Assembly: GCF_003633685.1 (NCBI RefSeq) | Contig: NZ_RBKT01000001.1 | Coordinates: 6,014,001-6,078,000, forward strand | Direction of reading: 5' to 3' | Length of the DNA stretch: 64,000 nucleotides | DNA from: Micromonospora pisi | GTDB taxonomy: Bacteria > Actinomycetota > Actinomycetes > Mycobacteriales > Micromonosporaceae | Shown: positions 33,966-42,575 of the stretch, piece after piece | Layout: the number at the start of each line of letters is the position of its first letter | Position numbering within the stretch: position 1 is the stretch's first letter | The notes under the pieces: generated by a model | What the model saw: only the letters and a program-made list of their open reading frames with translations | The model's database searches: none | Told to the model about the DNA's origin: nothing | Position numbers and translations under genes: made by a program

Positions 33966-33996
33966 TAGCCGATGACACCGAGGGGATAACGCGAAG

Positions 33997-34857
33997 ATGG
34001 CGAGCCCGTTCGTCAAGGGATGGCGCTACCTGATGGCGCTGTTCGGCGCCAAGATCGATGAGCACGCCGACCCGAAGGTGCAGATCCAGCAGGCCATCGA
34101 GGAGGCCCAGCGTCAGCACCAGGCGCTGGTCCAGCAGGCCGCGGCGGTCATCGGCAACCAGCACCAGCTTGAGATGCGGCTCTCCCGGCAGATGTCCGAG
34201 GTCGAGCGGTTGCAGGGGATGGCGCGTCAGGCGCTGGTCCTCGCCGACCGCTCCCGGGCCGCCGGTGACGAGCCGGAAGCGGTGAAGTACGAGCAGACCG
34301 CGCAGACCCTCGCCGCTCAACTGGTCTCCGCCGAGCAGGCGACCGAGGACCTGAAGACCCTGCACGACCAGGCGTTGGGCGCTGCCGGCCAGGCCCGTCG
34401 GGCGGTCGAGAACAACAGCATGATCCTTCAGCAGAAGCTGGCCGAGCGGACCAAGCTGCTCAGCCAGCTCGAGCAGGCCAAGATGCAGGAGAGCGTCGCC
34501 AAGTCGATCGAGTCGATGACGAACCTCACCGCGCCGGGCGCGACCCCCTCGCTGGACGAGGTCCGGGAAAAGATCGAGCGCCGGTACGCGAACGCCATGG
34601 GCCGCGCCGAACTCGCCGGTAACTCGGTCGAGGGCCGGATGCTGGAGGTGCAGAAGAGCAGCCTCGACATGGCCGGCTCGGCCCGGTTGGAGCAGATCCG
34701 GGCCAGCATGGCCGGGGAGCAGCTCGGCGGCAAGCCGCAGCCCGCGCTCGACCAGAACACCCGGACGGCGGACGACGCCGGGGTGGCCCGGCTCGACGAG
34801 ATCCGGGCGAGCCTGGCCCGGGAGAAGTCCGCCGGGGACCAGAGCACCGCCAGCTGA
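33997..34857 (+). CDS. pspA: PspA/IM30 family envelope-stress protein
   Basis: 286-aa coiled-coil membrane-remodelling protein. It has the amphipathic N-terminus ([27 protein letters not shown]) and long coiled coils ([29 protein letters not shown] ... [21 protein letters not shown]). It binds stressed cytoplasmic membrane. The C-terminus contains a short internal repeat, [11 protein letters not shown] and [11 protein letters not shown], about 40 residues apart, as in mycobacterial Rv2744c-type proteins. It lies in the clgR-pspA-pspM cluster. Confidence 0.95.
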   Translation: MASPFVKGWRYLMALFGAKIDEHADPKVQIQQAIEEAQRQHQALVQQAAAVIGNQHQLEMRLSRQMSEVERLQGMARQALVLADRSRAAGDEPEAVKYEQTAQTLAAQLVSAEQATEDLKTLHDQALGAAGQARRAVENNSMILQQKLAERTKLLSQLEQAKMQESVAKSIESMTNLTAPGATPSLDEVREKIERRYANAMGRAELAGNSVEGRMLEVQKSSLDMAGSARLEQIRASMAGEQLGGKPQPALDQNTRTADDAGVARLDEIRASLAREKSAGDQSTAS

Positions 34858-34893
34858 CACCTGTCCCGGGGCCAGACACGGAAAGGGCAGCGG

Positions 34894-35676
34894 ATGGCCG
34901 ACCAGCGAGCGCGTTACTTCCGGCGGCTGCGCAAGCTGCGCCGCTCCGCCCGTTCATGGAGCGTCTTCGCCAGCGGACTGGGCGGCGCCGCGGTCATCCT
35001 CACCCCGTACGAGGGGTTGGGTCTGCCGGACGCGGCCTGGGTCGCCGGTAGCGGCGCCGCCGCGGCGCTGGCCCTCTGGCGCTGGTCCGACCTGCGGACG
35101 CTGAGGGCCCAACCGGCACCGGCACCGCCCGATCCGGCGCTCGCGGCCGAGCAGGCCCGCGCCCGGCTGGTCGCGGCCGTGGAACGGCTCCCCGCCGGAC
35201 GCGGGGCAGTGGCCGAGGTACGCCGGCAGAGGACCCGGATCGCGCTGCGCGGTTCGGCGGCGGCGGCCCCCTGGGAGCGGCTGAACCGGGCCTCGTCGGC
35301 GATGACCGGGCTCGCCGGACGGCTACCGGCGCCGGCCGAGCCGGCGGTGGTCGAGGCGGCCGCCGCCGAGCAGTCGCTGCTCGACCTCGCGCACCGGGTG
35401 GCGAGCCTGGAGAAGACCACCCGGTTCGCACCCGAGGAGTCCCGCCCGGGACTCGAGGCGGCGCACCGCAACCTGCTCCAGCAGCTCGACCGGGGCGTCG
35501 GCGCGTACGAGGCACTGGTCGTGGCGGCCGCCGGTTACCTGGCCGAGGACTTCCGGTCGGCCGGCGAGCATCCGGCCGCCACCCGGCTCACCGAGGCGAC
35601 CGACCTGCTGCGCGGTATCGCCGCCGGTCTCGCCCAGCTACGGGACATGGGCGACCCGAGCCGCGCGCCGTACTGA
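34894..35676 (+). CDS. pspM: PspM-like envelope-stress membrane protein
   Basis: 260-aa protein with a basic N-terminus (RARYFRRLRKLRRSARSW), two adjacent membrane segments (VFASGLGGAAVILTPY; AAWVAGSGAAAALALW) and a long Ala-rich soluble C-terminal part. The size, topology and position after pspA match PspM (Rv2743c of M. tuberculosis), which links PspA to the membrane. A PspN counterpart is not found; the next gene is convergent and only 6 bp away. The assignment rests mainly on synteny and architecture. Confidence 0.8.
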   Translation: MADQRARYFRRLRKLRRSARSWSVFASGLGGAAVILTPYEGLGLPDAAWVAGSGAAAALALWRWSDLRTLRAQPAPAPPDPALAAEQARARLVAAVERLPAGRGAVAEVRRQRTRIALRGSAAAAPWERLNRASSAMTGLAGRLPAPAEPAVVEAAAAEQSLLDLAHRVASLEKTTRFAPEESRPGLEAAHRNLLQQLDRGVGAYEALVVAAAGYLAEDFRSAGEHPAATRLTEATDLLRGIAAGLAQLRDMGDPSRAPY

Positions 35677-35682
35677 GCGGCG

Positions 35683-38600
35683 TCAGTCCGGCGGTGGAAC
35701 CACCACCGGTGTGGTGAAGGCGGAGGCGCCGATCGCGTTGAAGGCCTGGATCCGCCAGTGGTAGACGGTCTCGGGGGCCAGCCCGGTGTTCGTGAACGAA
35801 CGGGCCGTACCGGCGATGGTGAAGCTGGTCAGGCCGGTGCTGAAAGACGGATCGGTGGCCCGTTGCAGGGTGAAGCCGCTGACCACGCTGCCGGCGCTCT
35901 CGAACCAGCTCACCTTCACGCTGACCGAGTCCGGCGCCGACATGCTGGCGGTCGCGGTCAGGCTGTGCGGCACCGCCGGCGTGGTCGGCACGGTCACCAC
36001 CGACACCGTCGACCAGGGTGACGGAGCACCCAGGTAACTGGTCCGGACCCGGTGGTAGTAGGTGGTGTTCGGTGTCACCGTGCCGTCGGTGTACGCGCTG
36101 GTCACCGGCCCGGAGGCGGTGACCAGGCCGCTGGTGAAGGTCGGGTTCACCGCACGTTGGATCTCCACGTCGGTGGCGAACGACCGGTTCCGCCAGGCCA
36201 GGTCGACCCGGACCGGGGCGGACGGGGCGACCGAGGCGGTCAGGCCGCTCGGGGCGATCAGGCGTACCACCGCCGAGGCGGTGTTCGACCAGCCGGAGTA
36301 GGCGACCGCCGTCTCCGTACGGACCCGGTAGTAGTACGTCGTCCCCGGCGTGACGGTGGAGTCGCTGCTGGTGCTGACCCCGGCGGGCAGGGCGAACGTG
36401 GTGACGCCGCTGGTGAAGCCGGCGTTGGTGGCCCGCTCGACGAGGTGGTTCGTGGCCACCGGGCGGGTCGCGTTGTTGGTCCAGGCGAGCGTGATCGCCG
36501 GCGGTACGGTCGGCGACCCGGGTGCGGCCGTCGCGGTGAGCCCGGTCGGCTGGGCCGGGGAGACCCGCAGCACCAGCGGACGGCTCAGTTCGCTGCCCTC
36601 GTGGCCGACCAGGTGACCCTGCCAGGCGTACTCCCAACCGAAGTTGACGATCTGGTTGGTCACCACCGCGGGCTCCCCGGTACGCGGGTTGACCTGGGTG
36701 AGACCGGTGGTCGTACCGGCCGGGCGGGTGGGGTCGAGCAGCCGTACGCTGTCGCCGACCTTGAACGGCAGCGGGTCCGGCAGAACCGGCCGGAGGGCCA
36801 GGATGGTGTCCTCCAGCGGGTTCATCCGGATCGTCTCCTTCCAGCCCAGCTCGTTCGGGTCCGGCGGCCGGATCGCGCCGTCCCAGCCGACCCGGTTGAT
36901 CACCTGCACCACCAGGTGGTGGAAGTGGATGGCGTGGGTGCTGGCGCCGTTGTGGGTGACCTTCCAGATCTGGGTCCCGTCACCCGGGGCGCCGATCGGG
37001 ATCGACGGATCGGCCGGGGCCAGGATCTCGGTCGGCGGGTCGACGTACGCCAGCGGTGTGGTGGTCTGGACCAACGAGCTGACCTTCGGCAGTTCCACAC
37101 CGAGGGTGGCGTTCATCCGGCCGTACTCGGGCTCGAAAAGTTCCTGGATCGCCTTGGCGCGCAGCGGGAGCGTGACCGGACCGGTTCGGCCCGCAGGGGT
37201 GAACGTGATGGTGTTGCTGTGGATCGGCACGTACGTGTTCTTCGCCGTACGGGTGCCGAACGCGTTGTCGTACGCCGGCTGCGGCACGATCGGCGGCGGC
37301 TGGCTGTCGCCGTACGCCCGGGGCAGGCGTGCCCGCAGGGCGTCCAGGTCGTAGGGCGGCTCCGGGACACCGTCGACCTGGAACTGGAGCAGGGTTCGGG
37401 TGTTCGGTCCGTAGCCGGGCTGGGTGCTCGGGGCGCCGCCGGCCGAGGTCCGGTCCGGGGCGCCGGTGTAGTAGTCGTACCGGCTGTCGAAGGCCGGCAT
37501 CGGCGCAGGGCAGTCGTTGTAGAGGATGATTTTCGAACCGGACGGTACGGCGGAGAAGTCGACGATCACGTCGGCCCGCTCGCCCGGGCCGAGCAGCAGC
37601 GCGTGCGCGGAGACGTTGAGCGCGGCGATGTCCCGCCGGTTGTAGACGTAGTTGATCGGCTGGTTCGGCACCACCGCCACCTCGGGCAGCAGTCCACCCT
37701 CGGTGCCGATCTGGATCCACTCGGGGCCGACCCGTTTCGGATCCGGCACACCGCCGGGCCGCCCGTCCGTGGGCCAGGTCGGCGGGTGGTCCGGGTTCGG
37801 GATCGCCTCGACCATCGGCACCTCACCGGAGCCGGCGTCGCCGAGACTGCCGTCGGCGTGCCACATCGGGCCGTCCGAGGCCGCGTGGTAGAGCTGGAGG
37901 TTGAGGCTGCGGTCGTTGCAGGCGTTCAGGATCCGGAACCGGTACGCCTTCGGCTTCACCCGCACGTACGGGTAGGCGCAGCCGTTGACCAGCGGGGTGT
38001 CCAGGAACGCCTCCGGCACCACCGACGGGTTCGGCGTACCGGGCATCACCGGGGGCTGCCACGGCGAGGTCTCCGGGGCGTAGTGCGGGTTCGGCACCGG
38101 GCCGTGGACGGTGCCGGTGTACGGCGGCCAGAACCACGGCCCGTAGTCCCAGCGCCCCATCGGGTTGGTGCCGGACTCGTTGTACGGGTTCTGGTTCGGC
38201 ATGTAGACGTGCGGGTACCAGAGGCTGCCACGCCCGCCCCAGTGCTCCCGGTCCCAGGTGGGGTCCTCCGCCTCCAGTTGGGCGCTGCCCGGTACGAAGG
38301 TCTTGTCCTGGATCACCAGGGGGATCTCGGCCGCGGGGATGATCCCCTCGTCGACCAGTTGCCGCTCCACCTCGTCCCGGAGCAGGTAGAGGCCGAGCTG
38401 ACCGGAGTAGACGGTCAACCGGGCGATGCCGAGGGTGTGGTCGTGGTACCAGAGCATCCGTCCGGCGGCCTGGTTCGGGTAGTACAGCGTCACCGCCCCC
38501 GGCCCCGGTTCGGCCATGTCCGGCACGTACGCCAGGCTGGTGCCGGTCGGGTACGAGGTCGTCTCGCCGGCCGGGGTCAGCCACTGGTCAGGTCCACCGT

Positions 38601-39324
38601 TGCTGGTCCACGGGGTGGACGCGCCGTGCAGGTGCAGGGCCGCCCGGTTCTGCGGGTACGGTTCGGTGCCGCCGAGCGGGCCGGTTCCGGCGCCGCGTAC
38701 GGTCGGGTCCACCGGCAGTGGCAGCAGTCCCGCCGCTCCGGTCGGGAGCCGGTTGACGAACTTGACCCGGACCGGCCGGTCCCGCTGCGCGACGATCACC
38801 GGTCCCAGGTGGTACGGCCGGCTGGGCGGGTGGATGGTGTTGCGGCCGAACGCGTCGGTGCCGTTGTTGAGCTGACGGTAGCCGCGTAGCCGGGTGGGGC
38901 CGAGGTCCCGGTGCAGTTGCTGGGAGAACTGCTCCAGTCCGATCTCGTAGTAGTCGCAGCCGGGGTAGCTCACGGTGTCCGGTGTCGCGACCGGCAGGAA
39001 GCTGCCGAGGTCGTTGGCGTGGGCGGCGCCGACACCGGGCAGCGAGTCGACGAATTTCCGTATCCCGGTGCCGGGTATGACGTGTCCGGCGGGATCGAGC
39101 CGGGGCAGGGGGCTGTTCGCGTAGTTGGGGACGAAGCCGAAGTAGTCCGGGGTGGGCAGCGGTGCCGGCAGCGTCGCCGTCGCCGTCGCCGGTGCCGGTG
39201 TCTGTTGTGGGATGCCCGGCCGGGTCTCCTCGGTGGCCTGGTCCGGCGTGTCGAGCGGGGTGTTCTCGGCCTGTTTCGCCCGGCGGGCCAGACGGTGCGC
39301 CGCGAGTCTCTTGAACATGACCAT
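35683..39324 (-). CDS. CotA-like multicopper-oxidase fold protein with three FN3 domains and a degenerate fourth copper motif
   Basis: 1213 aa. Three cupredoxin-type domains (about residues 60-920) are CotA/bilirubin-oxidase-like. Copper motif 1 is intact (H231-L-H233-G), motif 2 intact (W292-Y-H294-D-H296), motif 3 intact (H797-A-I-H800-F-H802). Motif 4, normally HCH-x3-H, reads Q902-G903-H904-L-V-G-H908, so the type-1 copper Cys and one type-3 His are missing. Three fibronectin type III domains follow (about 924-1020, 1021-1111, 1112-1213). No signal peptide is apparent; the N-terminus is basic. The ATG at 39324 has GGGGAGGGAG. It may be a non-enzymatic spore-coat or surface protein. Confidence 0.85.
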   Translation of the reverse strand: MVMFKRLAAHRLARRAKQAENTPLDTPDQATEETRPGIPQQTPAPATATATLPAPLPTPDYFGFVPNYANSPLPRLDPAGHVIPGTGIRKFVDSLPGVGAAHANDLGSFLPVATPDTVSYPGCDYYEIGLEQFSQQLHRDLGPTRLRGYRQLNNGTDAFGRNTIHPPSRPYHLGPVIVAQRDRPVRVKFVNRLPTGAAGLLPLPVDPTVRGAGTGPLGGTEPYPQNRAALHLHGASTPWTSNGGPDQWLTPAGETTSYPTGTSLAYVPDMAEPGPGAVTLYYPNQAAGRMLWYHDHTLGIARLTVYSGQLGLYLLRDEVERQLVDEGIIPAAEIPLVIQDKTFVPGSAQLEAEDPTWDREHWGGRGSLWYPHVYMPNQNPYNESGTNPMGRWDYGPWFWPPYTGTVHGPVPNPHYAPETSPWQPPVMPGTPNPSVVPEAFLDTPLVNGCAYPYVRVKPKAYRFRILNACNDRSLNLQLYHAASDGPMWHADGSLGDAGSGEVPMVEAIPNPDHPPTWPTDGRPGGVPDPKRVGPEWIQIGTEGGLLPEVAVVPNQPINYVYNRRDIAALNVSAHALLLGPGERADVIVDFSAVPSGSKIILYNDCPAPMPAFDSRYDYYTGAPDRTSAGGAPSTQPGYGPNTRTLLQFQVDGVPEPPYDLDALRARLPRAYGDSQPPPIVPQPAYDNAFGTRTAKNTYVPIHSNTITFTPAGRTGPVTLPLRAKAIQELFEPEYGRMNATLGVELPKVSSLVQTTTPLAYVDPPTEILAPADPSIPIGAPGDGTQIWKVTHNGASTHAIHFHHLVVQVINRVGWDGAIRPPDPNELGWKETIRMNPLEDTILALRPVLPDPLPFKVGDSVRLLDPTRPAGTTTGLTQVNPRTGEPAVVTNQIVNFGWEYAWQGHLVGHEGSELSRPLVLRVSPAQPTGLTATAAPGSPTVPPAITLAWTNNATRPVATNHLVERATNAGFTSGVTTFALPAGVSTSSDSTVTPGTTYYYRVRTETAVAYSGWSNTASAVVRLIAPSGLTASVAPSAPVRVDLAWRNRSFATDVEIQRAVNPTFTSGLVTASGPVTSAYTDGTVTPNTTYYHRVRTSYLGAPSPWSTVSVVTVPTTPAVPHSLTATASMSAPDSVSVKVSWFESAGSVVSGFTLQRATDPSFSTGLTSFTIAGTARSFTNTGLAPETVYHWRIQAFNAIGASAFTTPVVVPPPD

Positions 39325-39470
39325 GCTCCCTCCCCGGATGCCTGCCCGGCCGGGGTCGCAGGGTCCGGTCGAGCCGATCAGATGGTCATCGCTGACGATC
39401 CGTAAGCAACTAACCTCACTAAGCGATGGTTGGATACGGCCAGCTCAGCGTCAGGTTCGTTCGGGGTCGT

Positions 39471-39497
39471 ACCGTCCGGACCGGTGGTCCGGACGGT
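39471..39497 (-). terminator. Strong hairpin terminator after the Fpg/Nei gene
   Basis: ACCGTCCGGACC (39471-39482), loop GGT, GGTCCGGACGGT (39486-39497): a perfect 12-bp stem 56 bp past the end of the glycosylase gene, before the promoter region of the multicopper-oxidase gene. Confidence 0.7.
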
Positions 39498-39552
39498 GTG
39501 CCGTGCGGCCCGGGCAGGCGCTCCGGACGGGGTGTGCCGGGGAAAACGTGGT

Positions 39553-40356
39553 TCAGCGGTTCCGGTCCGGGGCGGGCTGGCAACGGGGGCACCAGTAGGT
39601 GACCCGTTCGCCCTGCTCGGCCTTCTCTACCAGCATGCCGCAGCGGCGGCAGGGCTGCCCACGGCGACCGTAGACGTAGGTGGTTTGTCCGCGGTGCACC
39701 GACCCGGTGGTGCTCTGGGTCCAACGGCCACGGTTCGCGGCGAGCAGCCGCTGGGCCAGGGCCACCACCGAGGGCAGGTCCGGTACGGCGTTCACCGGCG
39801 TCCACGGGTGTACGCCGCGCAGGTAGAGCACCTCCGACTTGTAGAGGTTGCCCACCCCGGCGAGGTTCGACTGATCGAGCAGCGCCTCGGCGATGCTCGT
39901 GTCGGGGTGGGCGGCGAGGCGACGTACCGCCTCGGTCGGGTCCCAGTCCGGGCCGAGCAGGTCGGGGCCGAGTCGCCCGACCAGTTCGTCCTCCCGGGCG
40001 GTGGGGAGCAGGGCGACCTCGTGCAGGTGGTATCCGACGGCGATCGCGTCGGCCGTACGCAGCACCAGCCGGATCAGGTGCGCCGGGCGGGCGGCCCAGC
40101 GCGCGCCCGGCGGGTAGACCCGCCAGGCGCCGTCCATCCGCAGGTGCGAGTGCAGGGTGAGCCGCTGCGCGTCGGTGGGGTCGGCGAGGCGGAGCAGGAT
40201 GTGCTTGCCCCGGCTGACCGCCTCCCGGACGGTCCAGCCGACCAGGTCGGTGCCGGCGAGCTGCGGCACCCGGAAGTCGGTGGCGGTGAGCCGGCCGCCG
40301 GCCAGCGCGCGGTGCAGCGCGCGGGCGGTGTTCCAGACGGTGTCGCCTTCGGGCAC
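39553..40356 (-). CDS. Fpg/Nei-family DNA glycosylase (endonuclease VIII-like)
   Basis: 267-aa bifunctional base-excision glycosylase/AP lyase for oxidised bases. The N-terminus MPEGDT gives the catalytic Pro2 and Glu3; PEGDT rather than PELPE points to the Nei side of the family. The helix-two-turn-helix region is ALLDQSNLAGVGNLYKSEVLY with the conserved Lys/Asn. The C-terminal zinc finger is C-x2-C-x16-C-x2-C (CRRCGMLV ... YWCPRC). The start is ATG 40356. The CPCC gene ends 27 bp upstream on the same strand. Confidence 0.92.
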   Translation of the reverse strand: MPEGDTVWNTARALHRALAGGRLTATDFRVPQLAGTDLVGWTVREAVSRGKHILLRLADPTDAQRLTLHSHLRMDGAWRVYPPGARWAARPAHLIRLVLRTADAIAVGYHLHEVALLPTAREDELVGRLGPDLLGPDWDPTEAVRRLAAHPDTSIAEALLDQSNLAGVGNLYKSEVLYLRGVHPWTPVNAVPDLPSVVALAQRLLAANRGRWTQSTTGSVHRGQTTYVYGRRGQPCRRCGMLVEKAEQGERVTYWCPRCQPAPDRNR

Positions 40357-40383
40357 TCCTGCATCCTGCCCCTCAATGCCTGG

Positions 40384-40632
40384 TCAGGGCTGCTCTTCCG
40401 GCCGGGGAGCACGCACCATGTCCTGGTAGCGGGGGTGGCTGGCGCCGTAGATGGCGAAGTTCAGCCTGGCGTGGGAAAGGCTCAGATCACCGTTGGGCCC
40501 GTCCGGCACCACCGCGTCATCGGCCTCGTGCTGGCCGTCGTTCGTCCAGAAGCAGACCGGACAGGTCCCACCTTCTCCGGTGAAAAAGCCACAGCATGGA
40601 CATGCTTTTACGTCGATTGAATGCTTCCCCAC
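40384..40632 (-). CDS. CPCC-family cysteine-rich small protein
   Basis: 82-aa protein with the CPCC signature and a second Cys pair: ACPCCGFFTGEGGTCPVCFW, a probable zinc-ribbon-like site. The C-terminal half includes SLSHARLNFAIYGASHP, typical of this family. Its function is unknown; relatives often occur near toxin/immunity or repair genes. The start is the GTG at 40632 with no clear ribosome-binding site. The 5' part and upstream 90 bp are distinctly AT-richer than the surroundings, suggesting acquired DNA. Confidence 0.8.
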   Translation of the reverse strand: MGKHSIDVKACPCCGFFTGEGGTCPVCFWTNDGQHEADDAVVPDGPNGDLSLSHARLNFAIYGASHPRYQDMVRAPRPEEQP

Positions 40633-40693
40633 CGGACAAGCATTCCACAGTGGCCCACCTGTCGCAGCTTTGTGTCCGCGATGCGGAAATAGA

Positions 40694-41482
40694 TCAGCTA
40701 GCGTCCGTAATCCTCAGCACCTGCCCCTTAACCAGCGAAAGCGTGGCATCGGCCCGACCGCCGTTCACCGCCACGGCGGCCTGACCAGCGGAGTCCCCGA
40801 AAACCACCAGAGCCCCGACCGGAACATCACCGAAGGTCACTGCCTGATGGGCGGGAAGGCCCTGCACCCGCAGGCGCGGCCCGAGCGCGGTGAGCGCGGC
40901 GGCCGGCGCGGCGAGCTGCACGTTGCCGAAGTGGTCGATCGAGAGGACCTCGGCGGTGAGCCAGCCCGGCCCGGCGGCGACCACCGGTTCGGGCAGCCGT
41001 ACCAGCTCGGCCGGGTCGACCGCCGGCCCGGCCTCGTCGGGGTCGGCACCGAGCGCCAGCCGGGCGGCGACCGGGGCGAAGACGTCCCGGCCGTGGAAGG
41101 TGGCGGAGACCCGGGGAGCCAGCCACCGCGGATTGGTCAACTCCACGGCGCCCTCGATGCCGCCGAGTGCCTGCGCCGCCCAGGGCAGGAGCCCGTTGTC
41201 CGGACCGACCAGCAACCCGTCGGGACAGCGCAGAGCGACCCCGCGTCGGCTGGTCCCCACGCCCGGGTCGACCACCGCCACGTGCACCGCCGCCGGCAGC
41301 GCCCCGACCGTCTGGGCCAGCACCGCGGCGCCCCGGCGGATGTCCCCCGGCGGCACCAGGTGGGTCACGTCGAGCACCCTCACGGCGGGCGCGAGCCGGG
41401 CGATCGCCCCGTGGCAGGCGGCCACGAAGCCGTCCGCGAGTCCGTAGTCCGTGGTCAGGCTGATCCATTCATAGCCGGGCAT
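40694..41482 (-). CDS. SAM hydrolase / SAM hydroxide adenosyltransferase family (DUF62)
   Basis: 262-aa enzyme of the fluorinase/chlorinase superfamily whose common members hydrolyse S-adenosyl-methionine to adenosine and methionine. Motifs: ISLTTDYGLADGFVAA near the N-terminus, VAVVDPGVGTSRRGVALRC, LVGPDNGLLPWAA, and the C-terminal VLSIDHFGNVQLA. The water-activating Asp-Arg-His set typical of hydrolases is compatible with TFHGRDVFAPVAA. No halogenase-specific loop is evident. The start is ATG 41482 (no strong ribosome-binding site; GTG codons upstream are possible). It is divergent from the LLM oxidoreductase gene. Confidence 0.87.
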   Translation of the reverse strand: MPGYEWISLTTDYGLADGFVAACHGAIARLAPAVRVLDVTHLVPPGDIRRGAAVLAQTVGALPAAVHVAVVDPGVGTSRRGVALRCPDGLLVGPDNGLLPWAAQALGGIEGAVELTNPRWLAPRVSATFHGRDVFAPVAARLALGADPDEAGPAVDPAELVRLPEPVVAAGPGWLTAEVLSIDHFGNVQLAAPAAALTALGPRLRVQGLPAHQAVTFGDVPVGALVVFGDSAGQAAVAVNGGRADATLSLVKGQVLRITDAS

Positions 41483-41566
41483 GACCAGCACGTTAGCCGT
41501 GCCGGCACCCGATCCGACCCGGCGGTCCGCGCACCGGTCCCGGGACGGGGCTGGCAAGCTGGGCGG

Positions 41567-42505
41567 ATGCGATTGGTCATCTTCACCGAGCCGCAGGAGG
41601 GCGCGTCGTACCAGGACCTGCTCCGGGTGGCGCGGCACACGTCCGACTGTGGCTACGACGGCTTCTTCCGGTCCGATCACTACCTGGTGATGAACGGGGA
41701 CGGGTTGCCCGGCCCGACCGACGCCTGGCTGACCCTGGCCGGGCTCGCCGTGCAGACCGAACGGATCCGGCTCGGCACCCTGGTCACCTCGGCCACCTTC
41801 CGGCTGCCCGGCCCGTTGGCGATCTCGGTCGCCCAGGTGGACGAGATGAGCGGCGGCCGGGTCGAACTGGGCCTGGGCAGCGGCTGGTTCGAGGCCGAGC
41901 ACCGCGCGTACGGCATCCCGTTCCCGCCGCTCGGCGAGCGGTTCGACCGGCTCACCGAACAGCTCGAGGTGATCACCGGCCTCTGGGGGACACCGGTGGG
42001 GGAGACCTTCACCTATCGGGGCGGCTACTACGACATCTACGACTCGCCCGCGCTGCCGAAGCCGGTGCAGCACCCGGGTCCGCCGATCATCGTCGGCGGC
42101 ACCGGCCGGAAGCGGACCCCGATGCTCGCCGCCCGTTTCGCGGACGAGTACAACGTGCCGTTCGCGTCGGCCGAGGTGGCGGCGAAGCACTTCGCGGCGG
42201 TGGTCGAGGCGTGTGAGCGGATCGGTCGGGACGCCGCCGGGCGGGCCCCGCTGACGCTCTCCGCGGCGGTCACCGTGGTCTGCGGGCGCAACGACGCCGA
42301 GGTGCGCCGCCGGGCCGACGCGATCGGCCGGAACCTGGACGAGCTGCGCGCCGGTCCCGGCGTGGTCGGCACCCCCGGCGAGGTGGTGGAGCAACTGCAG
42401 GAGTACGCCAAGGGCGGCGCCTCCCGCTTCTTCCTCCAGTTCCTCGACCTCAGCGACCTGGACCAACTGGACCTGATCGCGGCCGAGGTGGCCCCGCAGC
42501 TCTGA
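41567..42505 (+). CDS. LLM-class F420-dependent oxidoreductase
   Basis: 312-aa luciferase-like TIM-barrel protein. It opens with MRLVIFTEPQEGASYQDLL. Family hallmarks are GFFRSDHYLVM, RIRLGTLVTSATFRLPGPLA, DEMSGGRVELGLGSGWFEAEHRAYG and PGPPIIVGGTGRKRTPMLAARFADEYN. The last three are typical of F420-binding members in actinobacteria. The substrate is unknown. The start is ATG 41567. A long hairpin follows the stop. Confidence 0.9.
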   Translation: MRLVIFTEPQEGASYQDLLRVARHTSDCGYDGFFRSDHYLVMNGDGLPGPTDAWLTLAGLAVQTERIRLGTLVTSATFRLPGPLAISVAQVDEMSGGRVELGLGSGWFEAEHRAYGIPFPPLGERFDRLTEQLEVITGLWGTPVGETFTYRGGYYDIYDSPALPKPVQHPGPPIIVGGTGRKRTPMLAARFADEYNVPFASAEVAAKHFAAVVEACERIGRDAAGRAPLTLSAAVTVVCGRNDAEVRRRADAIGRNLDELRAGPGVVGTPGEVVEQLQEYAKGGASRFFLQFLDLSDLDQLDLIAAEVAPQL

Positions 42506-42517
42506 GGCCACGCGCCC

Positions 42518-42575
42518 ACATCCGGGTCACCAAATCCGGGTCGGTCACGGCTCCAGGAGTTGGTGACCCGGATGT
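42518..42575. terminator. Bidirectional hairpin terminator with a 16-bp perfect stem
   Basis: ACATCCGGGTCACCAA (42518-42533) and TTGGTGACCCGGATGT (42560-42575), with a 26-nt loop that contains a further partial copy of the arm (ATCCGGGTCGGTCAC). It lies between convergent genes and touches the stop codon of the minus-strand gene. Confidence 0.8.

Noticed and set aside
36052-38889. 945-codon plus-strand open frame opposite the multicopper oxidase gene
   Set aside because: It is Val/Gly/Arg-rich without any domain, as expected for the antisense of a GC-rich gene; the opposite frame has clear cupredoxin and FN3 motifs.
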